In this document: positions 7,515 through 14,850 of the stretch, piece by piece
Position numbering within the stretch: position 1 is the first letter of the stretch
How the letters are laid out: each line of letters opens with the position of its first letter
From: Firmicutes bacterium UBA993
GTDB taxonomy: Bacteria; Bacillota; Dethiobacteria; DTU022
Direction: 5' to 3'
Length of the DNA stretch: 17,469 bases
Assembly (NCBI GenBank): GCA_002292015.1
Contig: DBBD01000044.1
Coordinates: forward strand, 1-17,469
Notes under the pieces: generated by a model
Told to the model about the DNA's origin: nothing
Database searches by the model: none
The model's input: only the letters and a program-made list of their open reading frames with translations
Translations under genes and position numbers: made by a program

Positions 7515-9011
7515 CTATACCTCGGCTCTAAGGGCTTTCAACCAACAGTAAGCCATGAAGAACATCACGATCATAAAGGGAAACCCTGCCACCACAGAGG
7601 CGGTCCGCAAAGCCCCGATCCCGCCGCTGATGATCAAAATTGCGGCGACAGCACCTTCCATGGCTCCCCAAACTACGCGAAGCTGCCTGGGAGGATCAAT
7701 ATTGCCGCCAGAGGTGAGCATACCGTTAACATATGTCCCCGAGTCTGAAGAGGTTATGAACCAAAGGCATACAGAAATTGTCGCCAGAAAAGTCAATAAC
7801 TGTGCCGCCGGCAAATTGCTGAGCATCGCGAAGAATCCGGCAGCCTCGTTAACGGAAACCGCCTCAACGATACCGCCGCCGCCGCCGAAATGCTCGATAT
7901 GAATAGCTGTGCCACCGAAAATACCGATCCAAATGATCCCGACCAGCGTCGGCGCCAACAACGAGCCGATCACAAATTCCTTAATGGTCCTACCCTTAGA
8001 TATACGGGCTATAAAAGTCCCGACGAAGGGTGCCCAAGCCAGCCACCAAGCCCAATAAAAGATGGTCCACCAACCAGGCCAGGGGTTTCCCCCGACCGCA
8101 TCAAGCCATAGCGACATCCCCACGATATTCTGGAAGTAATCGCCAATGGCATGAGTCATGTTATTAAGTAAGAAAAGGGTCGGCCCTAAAATAAAGACCA
8201 TCGCCAGCAAAAATATTGCGATGACCATGTTTACCCGGCTCAACTGCTTGATGCCGCGGTGAAGACCGGTCATAGTAGAGATAATCGCGATAATGGTGAT
8301 CACGATGATGATTCCGACCGTTAGACCGTCGCCTTCGGTCATACCGAACAGCCGGTGTAGCCCGTTACCAATTTGCATCGACCCCAACCCTAAGGAGGTG
8401 GCCAGGCCAAAAACACAAGCGAATACGGCAAGCACGTTGACAGCTTTACCAATCCCGCCTTCAATCCCTTCATCACCGATTAATGGATGCAGGGTCGAGC
8501 TGATTAGCATCGGCAAACCTTTACGGTAAGTGAAGTAGGCAAGAGCACCGCCGACTAAGGCATAGATGGCCCAAGGATGAATCCCCCAGTGGAAAAAAGA
8601 ATATCGGAAAGCCAACTCTGCCGAAGCCGCCGAGTTAGCCTCCCCGAATGGCGGAGCCATATAGTGCCAGATGGGCTCCGATACACCCCAGAAAACCAGG
8701 CCAATGCCCATGCCCGCACTAAACAACATTGCGAACCAGGTCACCAGGCTGAATTCGGGTTTGCTGTCATCCCCGCCCAGCTTAATATTTCCAACCTTGC
8801 CAATGAGCACCCCCAACACTACCAGCACGAAAAAGGTCACGCCAAGCATGAATGACCAGCCGAAAGTGGCAATCATAAAATTAAAAGCCCAACTAGAGGC
8901 TACTCCCAGGCTTTCAATGCCAAAAATGCCCCATAATACAAACAATAAAATGACGGTAGCCGCAATAATAAAAGTTGAGTTCCTAAACCAGCTATTACCA
9001 TTATCTTGCAT
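7515..9011 (-). CDS. BCCT-family betaine/choline/carnitine transporter
   Basis: This 498-residue integral membrane protein has about 12 hydrophobic segments and the hallmarks of the betaine-carnitine-choline transporter family. The glycine-rich TM3 motif GMGIGLVFWGVSEP lies near residue 100. The tryptophan-rich TM8 signature YWAWWLAWAPFVG is followed by IARISKGRTI. These transporters take up quaternary ammonium compounds, usually coupled to Na+ or H+, for osmoprotection or as carbon and nitrogen sources. The GMGIG form resembles ion-coupled betaine/choline symporters, but the exact substrate is not decidable. It is not fused to a long regulatory tail and has a normal length for Firmicute members. 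The ATG at 9011 has AAGGAGG 8 nt upstream. It stands alone, divergent from serC, with a long structured leader. No methyltransferase or dehydrogenase gene for betaine use lies beside it. Confidence 0.9.
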   Translation of the reverse strand: MQDNGNSWFRNSTFIIAATVILLFVLWGIFGIESLGVASSWAFNFMIATFGWSFMLGVTFFVLVVLGVLIGKVGNIKLGGDDSKPEFSLVTWFAMLFSAGMGIGLVFWGVSEPIWHYMAPPFGEANSAASAELAFRYSFFHWGIHPWAIYALVGGALAYFTYRKGLPMLISSTLHPLIGDEGIEGGIGKAVNVLAVFACVFGLATSLGLGSMQIGNGLHRLFGMTEGDGLTVGIIIVITIIAIISTMTGLHRGIKQLSRVNMVIAIFLLAMVFILGPTLFLLNNMTHAIGDYFQNIVGMSLWLDAVGGNPWPGWWTIFYWAWWLAWAPFVGTFIARISKGRTIKEFVIGSLLAPTLVGIIWIGIFGGTAIHIEHFGGGGGIVEAVSVNEAAGFFAMLSNLPAAQLLTFLATISVCLWFITSSDSGTYVNGMLTSGGNIDPPRQLRVVWGAMEGAVAAILIISGGIGALRTASVVAGFPFMIVMFFMAYCWLKALRAEV

Positions 9012-9154
9012 TTTAATTCCTCCTTGACTGATAATTACTGCCGCGAACTAAGACCAATTAATGCTTTATAACACCTTTCCCCCTTTCAACGTAAGCTTGC
9101 TGTGATTCTTTGCTTTTCAGGCTGCAGGATTCGTGGCTACCTTCTGATGCTTAT

Positions 9155-9218
9155 ATTTTGCAGCAATATTCATGCCTTTTTAGGGGCATAGTCAAAACAC
9201 TGCTATCGCTGCAAAAAT
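9155..9218 (-). repeat. Nested inverted repeat in the BCCT leader
   Basis: The outer arms TTTTGCAGC (9156-9164) and GCTGCAAAA (9208-9216) pair perfectly over 9 bp. Between them sits an inner hairpin ATGCC/GGCAT (9172-9176, 9185-9189). As RNA on the minus strand this would make a structured element about 145 nt upstream of the transporter start. It matches no riboswitch class I recognise and has no U-tract. Confidence 0.45.
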
Positions 9219-9251
9219 GACGGGATGTTCATAGCGCGGCCGACAATTTTG

Positions 9252-9264
9252 TCATATTGAGAAA
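9252..9264 (+). promoter_or_regulatory. Left copy of a 13-bp inverted site
   Basis: TCATATTGAGAAA at this position is the exact reverse complement of the sequence at 9328-9340. Read on the minus strand (towards the transporter) it is TTTCTCAATATGA followed by CAAAAT, a weak -10-like hexamer. This mirrors the arrangement on the serC side. It is a candidate operator half of a looping pair; the regulator is unknown. Confidence 0.45.
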
Positions 9265-9327
9265 CAGATCTAAGCTTTCCCGGACAGAGATGCATACCCT
9301 GGCACAGGACACTGCGAAATATGGTGC

Positions 9328-9348
9328 TTTCTCAATATGATATATAAT
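9328..9348 (+). promoter_or_regulatory. serC promoter -10 box with right copy of the 13-bp site
   Basis: TTTCTCAATATGA at 9328-9340 is directly followed by TATATAAT, giving a TATAAT -10 box at 9343-9348. There is no good -35 hexamer at the right distance, so the 13-bp site occupies the spacer and may be bound by a regulator. Transcription would start near 9355, leaving a leader of about 90 nt to the ATG at 9447. Confidence 0.45.
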
Positions 9349-9446
9349 TTTCTCATTTTATGCAATACGGACAGCCTATTTACAGATTTTATTAGCCAGT
9401 ATATGATTTAATTCAGCCAGATTACACAAACCGGAGGTTGATCCTG

Positions 9447-10571
9447 ATGAGCAGCAAACCAATCCAGAAGCCACAGAATCCGCAATTCTCATCCGGCCCC
9501 TGCGCCAAAAGGCCGGGATACAGCAACTCCAGCCTGGACACCGCTTTGCTTGGCCGTTCGCACCGCAGCACAGCTGGGAAAGCCCGCCTCAATGAGGCTA
9601 TTGAGAGAACCAGGCTTATCCTCGGCTTGCCGGATGATTACCTGCTCGGCATCGTTCCGGGCTCAGATACAGGCGCTTTCGAAATGGCCATGTGGAACCT
9701 GCTTGGCGCCAGGCCCGTTGATGTTGTCTTCTTTGAATCTTTCGGTGAAACATGGGCCGATGATATTACCGGTCAGCTGAAACTCGAAAATGTCAATATT
9801 TATGAAGCCCCGTATGGCGAGCTTCCCGATCTCAGCCTGGTTAACCAGGATCACGACCTCGTTTTTACCTGGAACGGAACTACCAGCGGCGTCAAAGTAC
9901 CGGATGATCGCTTCATAGCGAATAACCGCACCGGGTTAACACTCTGCGATGCAACCTCGGCGGTCTTTGCCATGGATCTGCCCTGGGATAAACTTGACGC
10001 CGTCACTTTTTCCTGGCAGAAAGTACTCGGCGGCGAAGCGGCCCATGGCATGCTGATTCTTTCACCCAGGGCGGTGCAGCGCCTGGAAAGCTACAGGCCA
10101 CCCTGGCCGCTGCCAAAAGTTTTCCGGCTAACCAAGGGCGGCAAGTTAATCAAGGACATTTTTGAAGGATCTACGATCAATACGCCTTCGATGCTCTGCG
10201 TCGAAGATTATCTGGACGCGCTTCAGTGGGCGGAAGAAATTGGCGGCCTGCCGGCCCTGATCAAAAGAAGCGTTGAAAATCTGGCAGTTATGGAATCTTT
10301 CGTCACGAACAATCCCTGGATCCGCTTTCTTGCCGCGGAAAAATCCTTCCGCTCCAATACCAGCGTCTGCCTGACCCTCGATCTCAGCCCCGGGCAGTTA
10401 AAAGAACTTGTCAAGCTGCTGGCTGACGAAGAGGCGGCTTATGATATAGCATCATACCGGGATGCCCCCGGCGGCCTGCGCTTTTGGTGCGGCGCCACGG
10501 TAGAAAAAGAAGACCTGGCGCTCGCGCTTGAATGGCTAAGCTGGGCCTATCACCAGGTATCAGGCGCGTAG
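9447..10571 (+). CDS. serC: Phosphoserine aminotransferase (Methanosarcina/alphaproteobacterial type)
   Basis: This 374-residue PLP enzyme of aminotransferase class V converts 3-phosphohydroxypyruvate and glutamate to phosphoserine and 2-oxoglutarate in serine synthesis. It has the diagnostic stretches of the SerC subfamily that differs from E. coli SerC: FSSGPCAKRPG near the N-terminus, LGRSHRS, the PGSDTGAFEMA segment, FTWNGTTSG, the cofactor lysine K192 in SFSWQKVLGGE-like context (TFSWQKVLGG), and INTPSMLCVEDYLDAL. Length fits the family. The ATG at 9447 has GGAGG 9 nt upstream; the in-frame TTG at 9438 abuts that site and is unlikely. No serA or serB is nearby; instead the gene leads an apparent operon with a PLDc_N protein and ABC exporters, 12 nt apart from the next start. 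That linkage is odd and may reflect only cotranscription. Confidence 0.9.
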   Translation: MSSKPIQKPQNPQFSSGPCAKRPGYSNSSLDTALLGRSHRSTAGKARLNEAIERTRLILGLPDDYLLGIVPGSDTGAFEMAMWNLLGARPVDVVFFESFGETWADDITGQLKLENVNIYEAPYGELPDLSLVNQDHDLVFTWNGTTSGVKVPDDRFIANNRTGLTLCDATSAVFAMDLPWDKLDAVTFSWQKVLGGEAAHGMLILSPRAVQRLESYRPPWPLPKVFRLTKGGKLIKDIFEGSTINTPSMLCVEDYLDALQWAEEIGGLPALIKRSVENLAVMESFVTNNPWIRFLAAEKSFRSNTSVCLTLDLSPGQLKELVKLLADEEAAYDIASYRDAPGGLRFWCGATVEKEDLALALEWLSWAYHQVSGA

Positions 10572-10583
10572 GGAGGGTTATCG

Positions 10584-10784
10584 ATGAATGAAATTCTCAA
10601 TCCTTTAAAGATACTTTGGCCTTTGCTGGCCCTGCAGCTTTTATTAATGATATGGGCGGTTATCGACCTGGTCCGGCGACGCGAAGTAAAGGTGCTACCT
10701 AAATGGGCCTGGGCGCTGATCATCGTTTTTGTTAACTTATTCGGGCCGATTATCTATTTCGTTGCCGGCAGGGGAGAGGAATAA
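10584..10784 (+). CDS. PLDc_N-domain small membrane protein (YxlE-like)
   Basis: The 66-residue protein has two membrane segments (about residues 9-30 and 41-61) joined by a basic hinge (LVRRREVKVLPKWAW). It ends in the PLDc_N hallmark FGPIIYFVAGR. This domain is named after phospholipase D N-termini but occurs alone in many Firmicutes and has no catalytic residues. In Bacillus subtilis, YxlE is encoded just before the ABC pair YxlF-YxlG in the sigma-Y operon and has been linked to negative control of sigma-Y. The same order is present here: ATPase and permease follow at once. The ribosome site GGGAGGG at 10571-10577 sits 6 nt before the ATG and directly abuts the serC stop. No sigma or anti-sigma gene is adjacent. 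Confidence 0.8.
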   Translation: MNEILNPLKILWPLLALQLLLMIWAVIDLVRRREVKVLPKWAWALIIVFVNLFGPIIYFVAGRGEE

Positions 10785-10785
10785 G

Positions 10786-11745
10786 ATCAGGGGTTACGCT
10801 ATCGAGGTAAGCGGGCTTTCAAAAAGCTTCGGATCCCAAGCAGCCCTGAGCGAAGTGCATTTTCGGGTGCAACGCGGCTCTGTTCACGGATTTCTCGGGC
10901 CAAACGGGGCCGGAAAAACTACCGCCATTAAAATTATCCTCGGTTTGATTGCGGCTGATTCGGGCCAGGTTAAGGTACTCGGGGAACCACTTATTTTCGG
11001 GCGCAGACATAATTATCTGCAATACCTTAATTATCTGCCACAGGACCCTGTTTTCCCGGAAGGTTTAACCGGTAAGGAAGTGCTTTTCCTGGTTGCTGAT
11101 GTTTACAGGATCGATCGTCATAAAAGCCGTTTAAGGATGGACAGGCTACTTGAACACTTTGATCTGCAGGCTGCCGCCAACCGCCGGGTCGGGGTATATT
11201 CACGGGGTATGCAGCAGCGCTTGGGACTGGCAGCAGTTTTACTTACTGAGCCGGAGCTGTTGATTCTGGATGAGCCGGTATCGGCGCTCGACCCCGATGG
11301 GCGAAGGAAGGTTCTTGATATTATCAATAGGTTAAAAGGCCGGGCCACGGTCTTTTTTTCAAGCCACATCCTGGCTGATGTCGAACGGGTATGCGACCAC
11401 GTCACGATCATCAATAGTGGCCGTAAATTGCTCGATGCTGAAACTTCCGATCTGCTGGCCCGTTACGCTATCGAACAATATATCATTACTGTCAACCCGG
11501 AACATCTTAACCGGGCAGCCGGCCTGATCAGGCAAAACCGCCATGTCAGGCAGGTTAACTCTCATTTTAACCAGCTATTCGTTGCCTCCGAACCGGGCCA
11601 ATCGTCGGCAATGGCTGAAAAGCTGCTGGCGGATCTGGTCAGGGGGGGCATTACCGTTACCGAGTTTATGCCGAACCGCACAAACCTGGAAGCTGCTTTT
11701 TTCAGGGTGGTTGAAGAGCATCGCCCGGCGGGGCAAACCAAATGA
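10786..11745 (+). CDS. ABC transporter ATP-binding protein (YxlF-like)
   Basis: This ~319-residue ATPase powers the permease encoded next. It has Walker A GPNGAGKTT (K44), a Q-loop glutamine in YLPQDP, the signature YSRGMQQRL, Walker B ILDEPVSALDP (D162, E163) and the switch histidine in FSSHILADVE. A C-terminal extension of about 100 residues is usual for ABC-2 exporters. The start is abnormal: no ATG, GTG or TTG lies where the family N-terminus should be. A strong GGGGAGAGGA site at 10771-10780 points to ATC at 10786, which would give MRGYAIEVSGLSKSFG. Canonical alternatives are TTG at 10762 or 10729, which overlap the PLDc_N gene and lack a ribosome site. Either a rare start codon or a base error is possible. 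Its stop overlaps the permease start as ATGA. The substrate is unknown. Confidence 0.85.
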   Translation: MRGYAIEVSGLSKSFGSQAALSEVHFRVQRGSVHGFLGPNGAGKTTAIKIILGLIAADSGQVKVLGEPLIFGRRHNYLQYLNYLPQDPVFPEGLTGKEVLFLVADVYRIDRHKSRLRMDRLLEHFDLQAAANRRVGVYSRGMQQRLGLAAVLLTEPELLILDEPVSALDPDGRRKVLDIINRLKGRATVFFSSHILADVERVCDHVTIINSGRKLLDAETSDLLARYAIEQYIITVNPEHLNRAAGLIRQNRHVRQVNSHFNQLFVASEPGQSSAMAEKLLADLVRGGITVTEFMPNRTNLEAAFFRVVEEHRPAGQTK

Positions 11746-12503
11746 AGATTCTGCTGGAAAAAGAACTTAAAGCTAACTGGCGCAGTTTTCGCTACCCAGC
11801 CTTTCTGCTGGTAATCCTTTTTTTTGCCCTGCTCAATCCGCTGATGCTCAAACATATGAATGAAATCCTCGGCTACTTTGCTGTCGGTGTTGAAATTACC
11901 ATGCCGGAACCTACCCCGCAGGATGCTTTTTTTTCATTTCTGTACGATGTATCGCAAATTGGCATTTTTGTCCTTATTTTTGCAGCAATGGGCTGCATAG
12001 CCCGTGAAAAAGAAACCGGTGTTACCGGCTGGTTACTGAGCAAACCGATCAGCCGCCGGCAGTATCTCCTCGCCAAGCTGCTTTCCCTGTACGGTTTGAT
12101 CCTGTTCGGTATTGCGGGTAGCGGCACCATAGCCTACCTGTACACAACCAGCCTGATCGCACAGCCTCCCCTGGTTGAATCGGTGTTGGCAACGATTAAC
12201 CTGGTTGTTTTCACCCTTTTTATTGCTTCCATCACCTTTTCCCTCTCGGCGCTGCTTAAAACGCCCCTCCAGGCCGGGGGCATAACCCTGTTAATCTTTT
12301 TTCTCAGCGGTATTTTAAATATGCTGATCACAAATTCTGCTTTTGCCGATTTCTTCCCGAACACCCTGCTCACCCTGATGAAACCGCTGCTTGACGGCAC
12401 AGCAGCTGCTTCCGCCAGTACCATGCCGATCGCTGTTACTGTTACGCTAATATTTGTCCTGATACTGCTGAGCGGCATCCGGTTTGCAAAAATGGAACTT
12501 TAA
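11742..12503 (+). CDS. ABC-2 type permease (YxlG-like)
   Basis: The 253-residue protein has six hydrophobic segments (about residues 16-36, 62-85, 105-128, 144-166, 174-192, 222-246). It has the typical ABC-2 charged motif CIAREKETGVTGWLLSKPISRRQYLLAKLL after TM2, as in NosY/YxlG-like exporters. It forms the membrane channel with the preceding ATPase. The start ATG at 11742 overlaps the ATPase stop (ATGA), implying translational coupling, as the local ribosome site is weak. What is exported is unknown; yxlFG-type pairs are tied to envelope stress or peptide export in Bacilli, which here is inference from gene order only. Confidence 0.83.
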   Translation: MKILLEKELKANWRSFRYPAFLLVILFFALLNPLMLKHMNEILGYFAVGVEITMPEPTPQDAFFSFLYDVSQIGIFVLIFAAMGCIAREKETGVTGWLLSKPISRRQYLLAKLLSLYGLILFGIAGSGTIAYLYTTSLIAQPPLVESVLATINLVVFTLFIASITFSLSALLKTPLQAGGITLLIFFLSGILNMLITNSAFADFFPNTLLTLMKPLLDGTAAASASTMPIAVTVTLIFVLILLSGIRFAKMEL

Positions 12504-12553
12504 TGGTAAAACATATGCAGGTTTAAGAAAACCACGCCAGGGAGGGATCTATT

Positions 12554-13408
12554 TTGTTTCAGGTAAAAAACTTAACTTATAAATATCCACGTAACCAGGC
12601 TAACACCATAAAAGGGCTTGACTTTGAGATCCGCCAGGGTGAAATATTCGGTTTGCTCGGCCCAAGCGGTGTCGGAAAAAGTACTACCCAGAAGATTATG
12701 GTACGACTGCTTACCAATTACCGGGGAGAAATCTATTACCGCAACCGTGATCTTATAACTTATGATAAAGACTATTACCAGGAAATTGGTGTCGGCTTTG
12801 AAGTACCGGTCCACTTTTCTAAACTGACGGCCGAAGAAAATATCGCTTTTTTTAAAAAGCTCTATCACAACAAGGCTGATACTGATACCCTGATGAAACG
12901 ACTCGGGATCTATGACGATCGAAAGAAAAAAGTTAGCGAGTTCTCGAAAGGGATGAAAATACGTCTTAATTTTGTGCGGGCCATGCTCAACAACCCGGTT
13001 ATGCTCTTTTTGGACGAACCAACAATTGGGCTCGATCCGGCCAACGCCCGTATTCTAAAAAACCTGATCAAAGAATACCGTGAACAGGGGGGCACGATCC
13101 TGCTCAGCACCCACCTGATGAATGACGTGGACGAACTCTGCGACCGTGTGGCCTTTATGGTTGACGGTCAGATTGCAGAAATAGACACCCCGCAAAATCT
13201 GAAACGAAAATATGGCAAGAGCACTGTGGAAGTCGAATATGTGAAGGACAGCTCCCTGGTAAAGACCGCATTCAACCTGGAGACCATTAGCAGCGATAAC
13301 CTTTTTTTCGAACTGGTCAGGCGGGAAAAAATAATCAGCATACACAGCAATGAAACAACCCTTGATGATATCTTTATCAAGGTAACCGGGGTGGAAAGTT
13401 ATGCCTAA
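12554..13408 (+). CDS. ABC transporter ATP-binding protein of a second exporter
   Basis: This 284-residue ATPase has Walker A GPSGVGKST (K42), signature FSKGM (130-134), Walker B LFLDEPTIGLDP (D154, E155) and switch His in LLSTHLMNDVDE. The Q-loop is unusual: the position of the conserved glutamine reads as E83 in IGVGFEVP, which I recall as a feature of the subfamily that includes the 'fluoroquinolone export' ATPase of mycobacteria (Rv2688c type). The start is TTG at 12554, with GGAGGG at 12541-12546, 7 nt upstream; no ATG is available. It lies 50 nt after the first exporter's permease and overlaps the next permease by 8 nt. One ATPase and two permeases make a complete transporter; the substrate, drug or otherwise, is not shown by the sequence. 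Confidence 0.85.
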   Translation: MFQVKNLTYKYPRNQANTIKGLDFEIRQGEIFGLLGPSGVGKSTTQKIMVRLLTNYRGEIYYRNRDLITYDKDYYQEIGVGFEVPVHFSKLTAEENIAFFKKLYHNKADTDTLMKRLGIYDDRKKKVSEFSKGMKIRLNFVRAMLNNPVMLFLDEPTIGLDPANARILKNLIKEYREQGGTILLSTHLMNDVDELCDRVAFMVDGQIAEIDTPQNLKRKYGKSTVEVEYVKDSSLVKTAFNLETISSDNLFFELVRREKIISIHSNETTLDDIFIKVTGVESYA

Positions 13409-14126
13409 TCTCGTGGTTTTGCTCTTCGGCGAATTTAAAAGAATAGTTGAATATAAAATTGCTGCTGCCAGTATTGTGGTGGCCCTGATTTGGATCGGGG
13501 TCCTCTATCTGACCGAGGCTCCGGACATAACATTTTTCTTTCCCCTGCTGCTCTTTCTCGACGGTACCTCGATGGCAATATTAATGGTGGGGGTTACGAT
13601 TTTTTTCGAAAAACAGGAAGGCAGTCTGCGGACAATCCTGGTAACGCCGATCAGCAAAACCGATTACCTGCTGACAAAAATACTGATCACCGTATCAGCA
13701 AGCGTTCTAACCCTGGTTCTTCTTTACATTTATGCGGTAATTTTTAAACCGGTAAGCCTGAATTTCTTTGCCCTGCTTGGAGCAGTAATGCTGGTCTCAC
13801 TTTTTCACTCATTGGTTGGTTTCATCTTGTCCTACTATTCAAAAGACTTCACCAGCCTGCTGATGAATATGTTTGTGTATACGCTGGCCTTTATGATTCC
13901 GACCATGTTGGAGCATTTCAATTTACTGGCTCACAACCTGTTCTCAAAACTGCTCTACCTTGCACCGACTAAGGCAGCGATAACCCTGCTTTATGCCTCA
14001 GCCGGAACAATCAGTAGTGGTGAACTGATATATGCTCTGCTCTACCTGGTTATTGGATCTGCCTTGCTCTTTATCTATGCCCTGAAGCATTTTGATTCAT
14101 TTGCGGCAAGGGAAGGAGGGGTATGA
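13401..14126 (+). CDS. ABC exporter permease subunit 1
   Basis: The 241-residue protein has six hydrophobic segments (about residues 16-38, 44-70, 92-114, 119-143, 148-170, 210-232). It carries the ABC-2-like motif FFEKQEGSLRTILVTPISKTDYLLTKIL after TM2, marking the cytoplasmic coupling region. The ATG at 13401 overlaps the ATPase stop by 8 nt, so translation is probably coupled. Together with the next gene it forms a heteromeric membrane domain, as in the Rv2686c-Rv2687c-Rv2688c type exporters; that likeness rests on gene layout and general sequence character. Confidence 0.8.
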   Translation: MPNLVVLLFGEFKRIVEYKIAAASIVVALIWIGVLYLTEAPDITFFFPLLLFLDGTSMAILMVGVTIFFEKQEGSLRTILVTPISKTDYLLTKILITVSASVLTLVLLYIYAVIFKPVSLNFFALLGAVMLVSLFHSLVGFILSYYSKDFTSLLMNMFVYTLAFMIPTMLEHFNLLAHNLFSKLLYLAPTKAAITLLYASAGTISSGELIYALLYLVIGSALLFIYALKHFDSFAAREGGV

Positions 14127-14127
14127 C

Positions 14128-14850
14128 ATGTACTGGATTTTTATCAGAGGTGAACTAAGAAAATGGCTGCGTGACCCGATGACTCGCTTTATGCTCTTTT
14201 ACCCGCTTCTGTACGGGGTAATCGGCCGCTATCTCCTGCCGGCAATCGCTGACAGCAGCGGGTTCAGCATTGAAGATAACGCCGACTTCATCCTCGTGGC
14301 CCTAACCCTGATGACGCCGATGATCTATGGGGCAGTGATCGGCTTCTCCATTCTCGACGACCGTGATGATCAGATCATCAATTCCATTAGAATAACGCCC
14401 CTGAATCTGAACTTCTTCATGTTCTTCCGGCTGGCCATGGTTTTCCTGTTTGCTTTTGCTGCCTGCATTTTTGTTATGTGGTTCGTCAGGATTGGTTCGC
14501 TGGCCTGGAAGGATATGCTGCTGGTTGCCTTCCTTGCCTCTTTCAGCGCTCCACTGACCGGCCTGCTGATCAACATCTTTGCCAACAATAAGATAGAAGG
14601 ATTCGCGATCATGAAACTGGTCGGGTCAATTGTCATCTTACCGATCGTCTCGCTCTTCTTTAACGATGCCCGGGAGCTCTTTTTTGCTGTAATACCAGCT
14701 TTCTGGCCGGGCAAGATCATCAGCGCCCTGATCCGCGGAGAGGGACAGATGTTCTTAAGCTTATCGATCTATTTCTGGGTCGGTTTGCTTTACATCTTAC
14801 TTTTGAACCTATTAATTTATCGCCGTTTCAACCGTAAAATATCAGCTTAG
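14128..14850 (+). CDS. ABC exporter permease subunit 2
   Basis: The 240-residue product has about six membrane segments and a cytoplasmic N-terminus (ELRKWLRDPMTRFMLFYPLLYG) common in ABC-2 permeases. The coupling motif FSILDDRDDQIINSIRITPLNLNFF follows TM2. I chose ATG 14128 because GGAGG at 14115-14119 lies 8 nt upstream and the previous stop is at 14124-14126; an in-frame start at 14092 would overlap the previous gene. It is probably the last gene of the serC-to-exporter operon. Its TAG stop shares bases with the gatB stop on the other strand, and no terminator hairpin separates them. Confidence 0.8.
   Translation: MYWIFIRGELRKWLRDPMTRFMLFYPLLYGVIGRYLLPAIADSSGFSIEDNADFILVALTLMTPMIYGAVIGFSILDDRDDQIINSIRITPLNLNFFMFFRLAMVFLFAFAACIFVMWFVRIGSLAWKDMLLVAFLASFSAPLTGLLINIFANNKIEGFAIMKLVGSIVILPIVSLFFNDARELFFAVIPAFWPGKIISALIRGEGQMFLSLSIYFWVGLLYILLLNLLIYRRFNRKISA

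Larger units (their letters stand above)
9012..9446. other. Divergent regulatory region between BCCT and serC
   Basis: No gene fits in this AT-rich stretch. It carries a TATAAT box for serC at 9343-9348, a perfect 13-bp inverted repeat pair (9252-9264 and 9328-9340), and a nested inverted repeat (9155-9218) that would fall in the transporter leader. A convincing consensus promoter for the transporter was not found. Confidence 0.6.

Noticed and set aside
9171..9195. Minus-strand TTGACT as a -35 box for the BCCT gene
   Set aside because: At 16-18 nt downstream the hexamers (TGAATA, GAATAT, ATGAAT) are poor -10 boxes, so I could not call a promoter.
9300..9315. Sigma-54-like promoter TGGCAC...GC upstream of serC
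   Set aside because: The GG and GC dinucleotides are 11 nt apart rather than the required 10, and the second element (CTGCG) is poor. No sigma-54 activator gene is nearby.
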